Source of the DNA: Pseudomonadota bacterium
GTDB lineage: Bacteria > Pseudomonadota > Alphaproteobacteria > Caulobacterales > Caulobacteraceae
Assembly: GCA_023445955.1 (NCBI GenBank)
Contig: JAEXJH010000400.1
Span: 1 to 8,339, forward strand
Length of the DNA: 8,339 nt
Direction of reading: 5' to 3'
In this document: in pieces, positions 1 through 6,235 of the stretch
Position numbering within the stretch: the first letter of the stretch is position 1
Layout: each line of letters begins with the position of its first letter
Program-made: the position numbers and the translations under genes
Notes under the pieces: model-generated
What the model saw: only the letters and a program-made list of their open reading frames with translations
The model's database searches: none
What the model was told of the DNA's origin: nothing

Positions 1-1219
1 CGCTCATCGAGCGGGCGATGTCGTCGGCCAGCGCCACGACGCGGGCGGTCTTCACGCCCGGCGCCGGCACCAGCTCGTACATGGTGACCACGGGACCGGG
101 GCGGATCTGGTCGATCTGGCCCTTGACGCCGAACTCGGCCAGCACGCTTTCCAGCAGGCGCGCGTTCTGGCGCAGCGAGGCAGCGTCGACTTCCGACGAA
201 CGCGGCTTGGCCTTGGCCAGCATGGCCAGTTCGGGCAGCTGGAAGCCGGCGTCTTCCTCGAAGTCGAAGGCTTTTTGCTGTTCGCGCTGCTCGCGGCCGG
301 ATTCCTTGACCGGGGCCTTGGGCTTGGCGATCGCCATCGGGCGGGCGTCGAGCATGTCCTCGAATTCGTCCTCGTCGTCCTGCGGCGGCGGCGGGGTGTA
401 GGCGCGTTCCGGCGCGCGTTGCGACACGGGCGTAGGCGCGGCGGCGACCAGGGCTTCGTCCCCGTCGTCGTCGATCGGCGGCAGGCGACCGGGGCGCTCG
501 CGCTTGGGCGCAGGCTCGGCCTTTTCCTTCTTAGCGCGGACGGGCTTGGGGGCCGGAGCCGGCATCGGCTCGGGCTCGGCGCGGACGCGCGGCTGCAAGG
601 CGTTGCTGACGGCGGTGTGGATGGCGTCGGGATCGACCTCGCGCACGCCGATGGCGAAGCCCAGGGCGACGATGGCGGCGACGGCGAACAGCAAAGCGGC
701 GATGATGGTCGCGCCGGGGATGTGGGCGAAGCTCAGGACGCTGGCCACCATGTGCAGCAGCGCGTCGCCCCAGAAGCCGCCCAGGCCCTTTTCCAGCTGC
801 CAGATGGCTGGCGGCGGGGGAGCCGCCAAGGTGGCGGACAGCGCCAGAAGACCCAGGACGCCGACGCCGGCGCGCTGGCGCAGATCCTTGCGCTCGGCGT
901 CCGGATCGGCCTGGGCCACGCGGGTGACGCCGAAGACCAGCATGAACAGCGCGACGCCCCAGCCCGACAGGCCCAGCGACTGCATCAGAAGATCGGCGAC
1001 GGCCGCGCCCGGACCGCCCAAGGCGTTGCGGGCCGGCTCGCCGGTGACGGCGTTCAGGCTGGGGTCGGTGGCGTTGTAGGTCGCGATGGCCAGCAGCAGG
1101 CCGGCCCCGATCACGGTGATGATCCCGCCCCGGAACCGGGCGGTCCAGGGCTGGACCCAGCCGTAACGGATCGCATCCCAAAGGAGCTCCGTCGTGGATC
1201 GCCGCGCGGCTCGCGCCAT
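1..1219 (-). CDS. ftsK: FtsK DNA translocase / cell division protein, N-terminal part (3' end beyond window)
   Basis: FtsK anchors in the septal membrane and pumps the chromosome terminus region apart before division. The minus frame from the ATG at 1217-1219 stays open to the window edge (406 complete codons), so the ATPase Walker motifs and the gamma domain lie outside. Hydrophobic segments fall at about residues 31-49, 74-98, 117-134 and 154-192, matching the four-helix FtsK_4TM region; the first is followed by the typical stretch ATYNATDPSLN. Residues about 195-340 form a Pro/Ala-rich, charged linker with an acidic patch (DDEDEFED, 281-288). From about 346 (ASLRQNARLLESVLAEFGV, then IRPGPVVTMYEL) it reads as the start of the FtsK alpha/beta motor. 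A GGAG ribosome-binding site (minus strand, 1226-1229) lies 6 nt before the ATG and supports this start. murI lies upstream on the same strand, but the 133-bp gap with regulatory-looking motifs suggests a separate promoter. Confidence 0.95.
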   Translation of the reverse strand, partial: MARAARRSTTELLWDAIRYGWVQPWTARFRGGIITVIGAGLLLAIATYNATDPSLNAVTGEPARNALGGPGAAVADLLMQSLGLSGWGVALFMLVFGVTRVAQADPDAERKDLRQRAGVGVLGLLALSATLAAPPPPAIWQLEKGLGGFWGDALLHMVASVLSFAHIPGATIIAALLFAVAAIVALGFAIGVREVDPDAIHTAVSNALQPRVRAEPEPMPAPAPKPVRAKKEKAEPAPKRERPGRLPPIDDDGDEALVAAAPTPVSQRAPERAYTPPPPQDDEDEFEDMLDARPMAIAKPKAPVKESGREQREQQKAFDFEEDAGFQLPELAMLAKAKPRSSEVDAASLRQNARLLESVLAEFGVKGQIDQIRPGPVVTMYELVPAPGVKTARVVALADDIARSMS

Positions 1220-1292
1220 GAAAGTCTCCGAACTCAACTCGTCTCGCGACCCGGCAGAAGGGGTCGAACCGCGATGTTGTGCCCGAAGAGCG

Positions 1293-1307
1293 TTAAGAGG
1301 CGTTTAC
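1293..1307. promoter_or_regulatory. CtrA-like binding site upstream of ftsK
   Basis: The sequence reads TTAA, then seven bases (GAGGCGT), then TTAC. The CtrA consensus in Caulobacter is TTAA-N7-TTAA, so one base of eight differs and the spacing is exact. It lies about 75-90 bp upstream of the ftsK ATG in an otherwise very GC-rich stretch. CtrA control is inferred from the motif alone; a chance match in a short AT-rich patch is possible. Confidence 0.45.
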
Positions 1308-1324
1308 GGCGTTCGTCAGGAAAT

Positions 1325-1329
1325 GATTC
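1325..1329. promoter_or_regulatory. CcrM methylation site (GANTC) upstream of ftsK
   Basis: GATTC lies in the murI-ftsK intergenic gap, about 106 bp upstream of the ftsK start and 18 bp from the CtrA-like site. CcrM methylates GANTC in Caulobacter, and GcrA acts at promoters carrying such sites. The site itself is certain from the sequence; its regulatory role is inferred from its position. Confidence 0.4.
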
Positions 1330-1352
1330 ATAAGGTCGCGGACTTCAGCGCC

Positions 1353-2201
1353 TCAGGCCGCCTCGAACGTCACCGGCCCGCCCCAGAACCCCTGCACCAG
1401 CCCGTTCTGCGGCCCCGGCGTGCCGGTCGTCAGGAACACCCGTCCCCCTCCCGTCCCCACCGCATACTCCGGATGCCGCTCCAGATAGAGCTCCAGCGCA
1501 TCGGCCGTCGCCTCCGGCTGCTGGATCAGCGGCGTTCCCGCCGGCAGCGCCGCGCGGAACAGGTCAGCGATGATCTCGTAGTGGGTGCAGCCCAGCACCA
1601 CGCGGTGCGGATAGCGGCCGATGCGGGTCTTCAGGGCCTGGACGTGGCTCTCGACCGCCTTGGCGATCTCGACCACCGAGGCGTCGGCCTCGATCAGCGG
1701 CACCAGCTCCGGACAGGCCTCGGAGAACACCGCCAAGTCCTGCTTGCGCTTGTCGATCTCGATCTCGTAGACGCGCGAGCGGACCGTGGCCTGGGTGGCG
1801 AAGACGCCCAGGATGTCCAGCTGTTCGACCTTGTCGCCGCGCCGCTCAGCCTCGTGCTCCCAGGGAAGACCCGTGGCCTTCTCGATGGTCGGCACGATGA
1901 TGCCCAGGATGTTGACCGGCCGGCCGATCTCCTTGCGGTAGCCGGGCAGCCAGGTCTGCTGCAGGCGGCGAAGCGCGATGGCCGAGGCGGTGTTGCAGGC
2001 CAGGACGACCAGGCTGGCGCCGCGGTCGAACAGGCGGATGCAGCCGGCCTTGGTCAGCTCGACGATGTCCTCGCCGGTGCGCACGCCATAGGGCGCGTGG
2101 GCCTGGTCGGCCAGATAGGTGAAGTCCGCCTGGGGCAGACGCTGCACGAGGGCGCGGTGGACCGAGAGGCCGCCTACGCCGGAGTCGAAGACGCCGATCA
2201 T
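1353..2201 (-). CDS. murI: Glutamate racemase
   Basis: This cytoplasmic enzyme interconverts L- and D-glutamate and supplies D-Glu to MurD for peptidoglycan precursors. The protein is 282 aa, slightly above the usual 260-280. Landmarks of the Asp/Glu racemase family are all present: IGVFDSGVGGLSV at residues 2-14 with D6 and S7, PYG at 37-39, the first catalytic cysteine in LACNTASA (C69-N70-T71), and the second in LGCTHYE (C205-T206-H207). The ATG at 2199-2201 puts the conserved IGVFDSG right at the N-terminus, as in most homologues. No good Shine-Dalgarno precedes it, so translation may be leaderless or start at an upstream in-frame GTG (about 20 codons earlier). It is divergent from the M3 peptidase and upstream of ftsK on the same strand. 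The order murI-ftsK makes sense for envelope growth and division, though the 133-bp gap argues against tight coupling. Confidence 0.96.
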   Translation of the reverse strand: MIGVFDSGVGGLSVHRALVQRLPQADFTYLADQAHAPYGVRTGEDIVELTKAGCIRLFDRGASLVVLACNTASAIALRRLQQTWLPGYRKEIGRPVNILGIIVPTIEKATGLPWEHEAERRGDKVEQLDILGVFATQATVRSRVYEIEIDKRKQDLAVFSEACPELVPLIEADASVVEIAKAVESHVQALKTRIGRYPHRVVLGCTHYEIIADLFRAALPAGTPLIQQPEATADALELYLERHPEYAVGTGGGRVFLTTGTPGPQNGLVQGFWGGPVTFEAA

Positions 2202-2335
2202 GGCCAAAGCTGTAGCCGCCAAACCGGGCCTCGTCCACGGAGTGAGCACCCCTTGGGGGAAGGTTACGGTCCTGTCATGTGACACGCCCCGGAACCTTGT
2301 TAGGGTCGCGTCCAAATCTTCACCGGAGACACTCC
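2202..2335. promoter_or_regulatory. Divergent intergenic region between murI and the M3 peptidase
   Basis: These 134 bp must carry the promoters of murI (leftward) and the peptidase (rightward). A clear GGAG ribosome-binding site at 2324-2327 precedes the GTG start at 2336. A short CCCC-TT-GGGG hairpin lies at 2249-2258. I could not assign convincing -35/-10 boxes on either strand, and I see no GANTC or CtrA motif here. Confidence 0.5.
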
Positions 2336-4462
2336 GTGCAACGTCGTACGTTCCTTGCTTCAGCCGCCGCCGTCGGGGCCTCGGCCGCCCTCAATCCGAG
2401 CTTGTCCATGGCCCAAGGCGCTAACCCGATGACCCAGAAGTGGGTCGGCCCCTACGGCGGCGTGCCGGCCTTCGACAAGGTCAAGGTCGCCGACTTCAAG
2501 CCGGCCCTGGAAACGGCCATGGCCAAGAACCTGGCCGAGATCGACGCCATCACGTCCAACAAGGCCGCGCCGACCTTCGAGAACACCATCGCCGCGCTGG
2601 AAGATTCCGGCCGGATGCTGAACGACGTCCAGACCTATTACGGCATCTGGGGCTCGAACATGAGCACGCCGGAATTCCAGGCCGTCGAGGAAGTGATGGA
2701 CCCGGCGCTGTCGGCCCACGGCGACAAGATCAACCAGAACGTCGCGCTCTTCGCCCGCGTCGAGGCGGTCTACAACTCGCCGGACAAGGCCAAGCTGACG
2801 CCGGAACAGCAGCGCGTGCTGTGGATCTACTACCGCAACTTCGTGCGCTCGGGCGCCAAGCTCAGCCCTGACGCCAAGGCCCGGGTCGGCGCGATCAACA
2901 CCGAGCTGGCTGGCCTCTACACCAAGTTCAGCCAGAACCTGCTGGCCGACGAGAACACCTGGATCGAGCTGTCGGACGCCGACCTGGCCGGCCTGCCCCA
3001 GGGCCTCAAGGACGCCGCGGCCTCGAACGCCGCCTCGCGCAAGCTTCCGGGCAAGTTCATCGTCGTCAACACCCGCTCCAGCGTCGACCCGTTCCTGACC
3101 GAGAGCCCGGTCCGCAGCGCTCGCGAGAAGGTCTGGCGCGCGTTCGTCAATCGCGGCGACAACGGCGGTGCGACCGACAACAACGCCATCATCAGCAAGA
3201 TCCTGAAGCTGCGCGTCGAGCGCGCCAAGCTGCTGGGCTACAAGACCCACGCCCACTGGCGCCTCGAAAACGCCATGGCCAAGACGCCGGAAAACGCCAT
3301 GGCGCTGATGGAGGCGGTGTGGACCCCGGCCATCGCCCAGGTCGCCATCGACGTCGCCGACATGCAGGCGATCATCGAAAAGGAAGGGGGCGGCTTCAAG
3401 CTCGAGCCGTGGGACTACCGCTTCTACGCCGAGAAGGTCCGCCTGGCGAAGTACGCCCTCGATATGAACGAGGTGAAGCCGTACCTGCAGCTGGACAAGC
3501 TGCGCGAGGGCATGTTCTGGGCTTCGGGCCAGCTCTACGGCTTTGAATTCAAGAAGCTTTCGGGCATCCCCGTCTATCACGAGGACATCACGGTCTATGA
3601 GGTGACCCGCGCCGGCAAGCACGTCGGCCTGTGGTACTTCGACCCCTATGCCCGTCCGGGTAAGCGCTCGGGCGCGTGGATGAACGCCTACCGCACCCAG
3701 GAGCGGTTCAAGGGCGAGGTCACCACGATCGTCTCGAACAACTCCAACTTCATCAAGGGCAAGCCCGGCGAGCCCCTGCTGATCTCGTGGGACGACGCCA
3801 CCACCCTGTTCCACGAGTTCGGCCACGCCCTGCACGGCCTGAACGCCAACGCCACCTATCCGTCGGTGTCGGGCACGGCCGTGGCGCGCGACTATGTCGA
3901 GTTCCCCAGCCAGCTGAACGAACATTGGCTGCCGACGCCGCAGGTGCTGAACCAGTTCGCCCTGCACTATCAGACCGGCAAGCCGATCCCGCAGGCCCTG
4001 GTCGACAAGATCGAGGCCGCCGGCAAGTTCGGCGAGGGTTTCGGCACGACCGAGTACCTGGCCTCGGCCCTGATCGACATGAAGCTGCACCTGGCCGGCG
4101 ACGTCGACATCGATCCGGACAAGTTCGAGCGCGAGGAGCTGGCCAAGCTGAACATGCCGCACGAGATCGTCATGCGTCACCGCACCCCGCAGTTCGGCCA
4201 CGTGTTCTCGTCCGACGGCTATTCGGCCGGCTACTACAGCTACCTGTGGGCCGACACCCTGACCGCCGACGTCGCCGAGGCGTTCGAGGAGGCGCCGGGC
4301 AAGTTCTACGACAAGCCGACCGCCAAGCGCCTCTACGAGACGATCATGTCGAAGGGCAACACCGTCGATCCCGTCGACCAGTTCCGCGCCTTCCGCGGTC
4401 GCGACGTGAAGATCGGGGCGCTGATGCGCAAGCGCGGCTTCCCGGTTCCGCCGGGAGCCTAA
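2336..4462 (+). CDS. dcp: Tat-exported M3-family zinc peptidase (peptidyl-dipeptidase Dcp-like)
   Basis: This is a thimet-oligopeptidase-family (M3) metallopeptidase, most like the Dcp branch, which removes C-terminal dipeptides from oligopeptides. The 708-aa product begins at GTG 2336, 8 nt after GGAG. That start gives a compact twin-arginine leader, QRRTFL at residues 2-7, an Ala-rich core and a likely cleavage after SMA (residue 26). The leader predicts export of a folded zinc enzyme to the periplasm. The zinc site is HEFGH at 493-497 (catalytic E494), followed by DYVEFPSQ with E522 as third ligand. DGYSAGYYSYLW at about 627-638 matches the family's substrate-binding tyrosine loop. Without the leader the length (about 680 aa) fits Dcp. 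An upstream ATG at 2279 would bury the Tat motif and lacks a comparable RBS. A likely role is peptide scavenging or envelope peptide turnover. It is divergent from murI and followed by a strong hairpin. Confidence 0.93.
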   Translation: MQRRTFLASAAAVGASAALNPSLSMAQGANPMTQKWVGPYGGVPAFDKVKVADFKPALETAMAKNLAEIDAITSNKAAPTFENTIAALEDSGRMLNDVQTYYGIWGSNMSTPEFQAVEEVMDPALSAHGDKINQNVALFARVEAVYNSPDKAKLTPEQQRVLWIYYRNFVRSGAKLSPDAKARVGAINTELAGLYTKFSQNLLADENTWIELSDADLAGLPQGLKDAAASNAASRKLPGKFIVVNTRSSVDPFLTESPVRSAREKVWRAFVNRGDNGGATDNNAIISKILKLRVERAKLLGYKTHAHWRLENAMAKTPENAMALMEAVWTPAIAQVAIDVADMQAIIEKEGGGFKLEPWDYRFYAEKVRLAKYALDMNEVKPYLQLDKLREGMFWASGQLYGFEFKKLSGIPVYHEDITVYEVTRAGKHVGLWYFDPYARPGKRSGAWMNAYRTQERFKGEVTTIVSNNSNFIKGKPGEPLLISWDDATTLFHEFGHALHGLNANATYPSVSGTAVARDYVEFPSQLNEHWLPTPQVLNQFALHYQTGKPIPQALVDKIEAAGKFGEGFGTTEYLASALIDMKLHLAGDVDIDPDKFEREELAKLNMPHEIVMRHRTPQFGHVFSSDGYSAGYYSYLWADTLTADVAEAFEEAPGKFYDKPTAKRLYETIMSKGNTVDPVDQFRAFRGRDVKIGALMRKRGFPVPPGA

Positions 4463-4476
4463 ACGACCTGACCCAC

Positions 4477-4503
4477 GCCCTTCTCCCGCCACGGGAGAAG
4501 GGC
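4477..4503 (+). terminator. Perfect hairpin downstream of the M3 peptidase gene (intergenic palindrome)
   Basis: Arms GCCCTTCTCCC (4477-4487) and GGGAGAAGGGC (4493-4503) are perfect reverse complements around a 5-nt loop, starting 15 nt after the peptidase stop codon. No T-tract follows, so it is not a textbook intrinsic terminator. CCTTCTCCC-type palindromes between genes are, from memory, frequent in Caulobacter, so this may be a dispersed repeat that serves as an mRNA 3' stabiliser or weak terminator. Confidence 0.6.
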
Positions 4504-4523
4504 TAAGTCACGTCAGGGGGCTG

Positions 4524-4529
4524 AAGGAG
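4524..4529 (+). promoter_or_regulatory. Ribosome-binding site of the TraB/GumN-like gene
   Basis: AAGGAG lies 5 nt before the ATG at 4535. It is the strongest Shine-Dalgarno match I noticed in the window and fixes this start. Confidence 0.75.
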
Positions 4530-4534
4530 TTTCG

Positions 4535-5506
4535 ATGGTCGCGTCCGCCGCTCTCGCCTTGTCCCTGCTGCTGGCCGGCCAGACCGCGCCGCCGCCGCCC
4601 GTCGTGGAGCTCGGCGCCGCGCCGGCCCAGGACGAGAGCGCGGTGGTCGCCGAGCTGACCGTGGTGGCCAAGCCCAAGGGGCCGGCGATCTGGCTGGTCG
4701 AGAAGGACGGAGCCAAGCTCTACATCCTCGGCTCGGCCAGTCCCCTGCCCCATCAGCTGAAGTGGGACAGCCCGCGCCTGAACAAGGCGCTGGACAAGGC
4801 CAGCCTTGTCCTGGTCCCGCCGCAGGCCGCGGTCGGCGTCACCCAGGCGGCCGGTTTCATCCTTAGCTTCGGCGGCGGCCTGCGTCAGCCGATGGGCAAG
4901 AACCTCGAGGACCAGCTGCCGCCCGATCTGAAGGCGCGCTTCGTGGAGTCCCGCAACCAGGCCCGCAAGGGTCCGGGCGAATACAAGAACTGGAAGCCCG
5001 GCGTGGCGGGGTTCCTGCTGCTGTCGGACTTCCGCCAGGCGGCGGGCCTGTCGGAGGCCAAGCCGGTCAGCACCGTCGAGCGCATGGCCAAGGCCCGTAA
5101 GCTGAAGGTCAAGTCGGTCGGCCAGTACCGAATGAGCGCGGTGACCTCGATCGCCGCCAAGCTGTCGCCCGAGGACCAGCTCTATTGCCTGCGCGTGGCG
5201 CTGGACGAGGTCGCCTATGACGGCGCGCACTCCACCACGATCGGCCAGGACTGGGCGGAGGGCGACCTCGCCTCGGTTCGCGCCCGCTACCGCGCCAGCG
5301 GCGCCCAGCGTTGCCTGTTGCGCGCGCCGGGCGGCGCGGCGCTGCTGGAGAAGGGCGTGGGCCAGACCGCCGATGCGATGACGGACGCCTTGAAGCGTCC
5401 CGGCGTCACCGTGGCGGTGGTGGATCTCGGCTTCCTGCTGCCGGCCAATGGCGTGCTGGATCGACTGAAGGCTGGCGGCGCGACGATCAGTTCGCCTGTA
5501 GAGTAA
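4535..5506 (+). CDS. Exported TraB/GumN-family protein with degenerate motif residues
   Basis: This 323-aa protein has a hydrophobic N-terminus (residues 1-18, ALALSLLLAGQTA) that looks like a signal peptide without a clear cleavage box. A Pro/Ala/acidic stretch follows, up to about 48. The family is recognised from the colinear pattern: WLVEKDGAKLYILGSASPLP (53-72) matches the first conserved strand and GTxHxLP motif, DWAEGDLASVRARY corresponds to the usual mid-C-terminal segment, and VAVVDLGFLLPANGVLDRL (293-311) matches the final GxGHLxGxxGxxxxL motif. Family members normally carry a histidine in both GxxH motifs and nearby acidic residues. Here the first reads GSAS (66-69), the second DLGF (297-300), and the GLE-type acidic motif appears as SVG (194-196). 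The protein is therefore probably not an active metallopeptidase-like enzyme. It is likely periplasmic or membrane-tethered, and co-transcribed with the SRPBCC gene 31 bp downstream. Its role is unknown. Confidence 0.8.
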   Translation: MVASAALALSLLLAGQTAPPPPVVELGAAPAQDESAVVAELTVVAKPKGPAIWLVEKDGAKLYILGSASPLPHQLKWDSPRLNKALDKASLVLVPPQAAVGVTQAAGFILSFGGGLRQPMGKNLEDQLPPDLKARFVESRNQARKGPGEYKNWKPGVAGFLLLSDFRQAAGLSEAKPVSTVERMAKARKLKVKSVGQYRMSAVTSIAAKLSPEDQLYCLRVALDEVAYDGAHSTTIGQDWAEGDLASVRARYRASGAQRCLLRAPGGAALLEKGVGQTADAMTDALKRPGVTVAVVDLGFLLPANGVLDRLKAGGATISSPVE

Positions 5507-5521
5507 GGTCATCGTGGTTCC

Positions 5522-5528
5522 GGGGAGG
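5522..5528 (+). promoter_or_regulatory. Ribosome-binding site of the SRPBCC gene
   Basis: GGGGAGG lies 9 nt before the ATG at 5538. It excludes the in-frame GTG at 5514, which would place the site inside the coding region and spoil the signal peptide. Confidence 0.65.
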
Positions 5529-5537
5529 CAAACCGAC

Positions 5538-6059
5538 ATGAAGACGATCGCTATCGCCGCCACGCTCGCGCTGCTGGCCGCCGGTTCGGCGCGCGCCGAG
5601 GTCGTGGACGCTCAGCCCAACGGCTTCGAGGTCCGGCGTCAGGTCGTGATCGCCGCTCCGGCCAATGCGGTCTGGGCCACCCTGGTCACGCCGTCCAAGT
5701 GGTGGGCGTCGGCCCATACCTTTTCGGGTTCGGCCGCCAACCTGTCCTTGGGCGCGGCCTCGGGGGCTTGCTTCTGCGAACGGCTGCCCAATGGCGGCTC
5801 GGTGCTGCACATGACCACGGTCAACGCCGTCCCGGGCCAGAAGCTGGTGCTGGTCGGCGCGCTCGGCCCGATGCAGAGCTCTGGCGCGTCCGGCGCGCTG
5901 ACCTTCCTGCTGGCCGAGAAGGACGGCGCCACGACGGTGACCGTCACCTACGACGTTGGCGGCTATTTCAAGGGCGGCCTGGACAAGATCGCCGCGCCCG
6001 TCGACGGCGTGCTGGGTCAGCAGGTGGCGGGGTTGAAGGCGGCAAGCGAGGCGAAATAG
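5538..6059 (+). CDS. Exported SRPBCC (START/Bet v 1-like, AHSA1-type) protein
   Basis: The 173-aa product starts with a clean Sec signal peptide: MKTIAIAA, a hydrophobic core, and GSARA before a predicted cleavage at A20/E21. The rest fits a small SRPBCC domain, a helix-grip fold with a deep hydrophobic pocket. FEVRRQVVIAAPANAVWATL (30-49) is the usual first strand and helix, PSKWW (52-56) follows, GACFCERL (76-83) is a strand with two cysteines (C78, C80), GALGPMQSSGASGALTF (108-123) is next, and TVTVTYDVGGY (133-143) plus a C-terminal helix complete it. Proteins with this exported, CFC-containing pattern are common in alphaproteobacteria and usually annotated only as SRPBCC-domain proteins. 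It probably binds a small hydrophobic ligand in the periplasm, but neither ligand nor pathway can be read from sequence. It follows the TraB/GumN-like gene at 31 bp and likely shares its transcript. Confidence 0.85.
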   Translation: MKTIAIAATLALLAAGSARAEVVDAQPNGFEVRRQVVIAAPANAVWATLVTPSKWWASAHTFSGSAANLSLGAASGACFCERLPNGGSVLHMTTVNAVPGQKLVLVGALGPMQSSGASGALTFLLAEKDGATTVTVTYDVGGYFKGGLDKIAAPVDGVLGQQVAGLKAASEAK

Positions 6060-6060
6060 G

Positions 6061-6171
6061 CCGTGTGTCCTTCGAGGCTCGCCTTTGGCTCACACCTCAG
6101 AATGAAGGATTCAGCACAAACGACCTCATCCTGAGGTGCGCGCTCCTGAGCGCGCCTCGAAGGACGCACGG
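6061..6171. repeat. Long imperfect inverted repeat with a CcrM site (CIR-like intergenic element)
   Basis: Two arms of about 48 bp (6061-6108 and 6124-6171) are imperfect reverse complements. The outer 18 nt match at 17 of 18 (6061-6078 with 6154-6171, including TCCTTCGAGGC). An inner block CACCTCAGAATGA (6093-6105) matches 6126-6138 at 12 of 13. The segment between them diverges with a one-base shift. GATTC, a CcrM GANTC site, lies at 6108-6112, at the inner end of the left arm. Chen and Shapiro (2003) described long intergenic Caulobacter repeats (CIR) with inverted-repeat organisation and a CcrM site; length, layout and location agree. It fills the convergent gap between the SRPBCC gene and creS. 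Membership in a named CIR class is inferred from memory. Confidence 0.75.
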
Positions 6172-6178
6172 CGCATGA

Positions 6179-6213
6179 AAAAGCCCGCGAACCTCTTTGG
6201 CTCGCGGGCTTTT
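6179..6213. terminator. Bidirectional intrinsic terminator between the SRPBCC gene and creS
   Basis: AAAAGCCCGCGA (6179-6190) and TCGCGGGCTTTT (6202-6213) are perfect 12-nt reverse complements around an 11-nt loop. The plus strand continues with a T-rich stretch (CTGTTTT). The minus strand ends in TTTTT (6182-6178). The stem lies 22 nt past the creS stop codon and also downstream of the converging SRPBCC unit, so it can end transcription from both sides. Confidence 0.9.
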
Positions 6214-6235
6214 CTGTTTTCGGTCCAGGAAAGGC

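Noticed and set aside
275..1333. Long plus-strand open frames and a 216-codon minus-strand frame (531-1181) across the ftsK region.
   Set aside because: They are Arg/Gly/Ala-rich shadows. The true frame is the minus one from 1219 to the window edge, which carries recognisable FtsK membrane and motor sequences.
2281..2335. Possible sigma-70-type promoter boxes (TTGTTA near 2297) before the M3 peptidase gene.
   Set aside because: No -10 element at proper spacing could be found, so I did not call a promoter.
2360..4492. A 710-codon open frame on the minus strand opposite the M3 peptidase gene.
   Set aside because: Its residues are the low-complexity mix (Val, Leu, Gly, Arg, Asp, Ala, His, Gln) expected from the antisense of a high-GC gene with third-position GC bias, with no recognisable domain, while the plus strand encodes a complete metallopeptidase.
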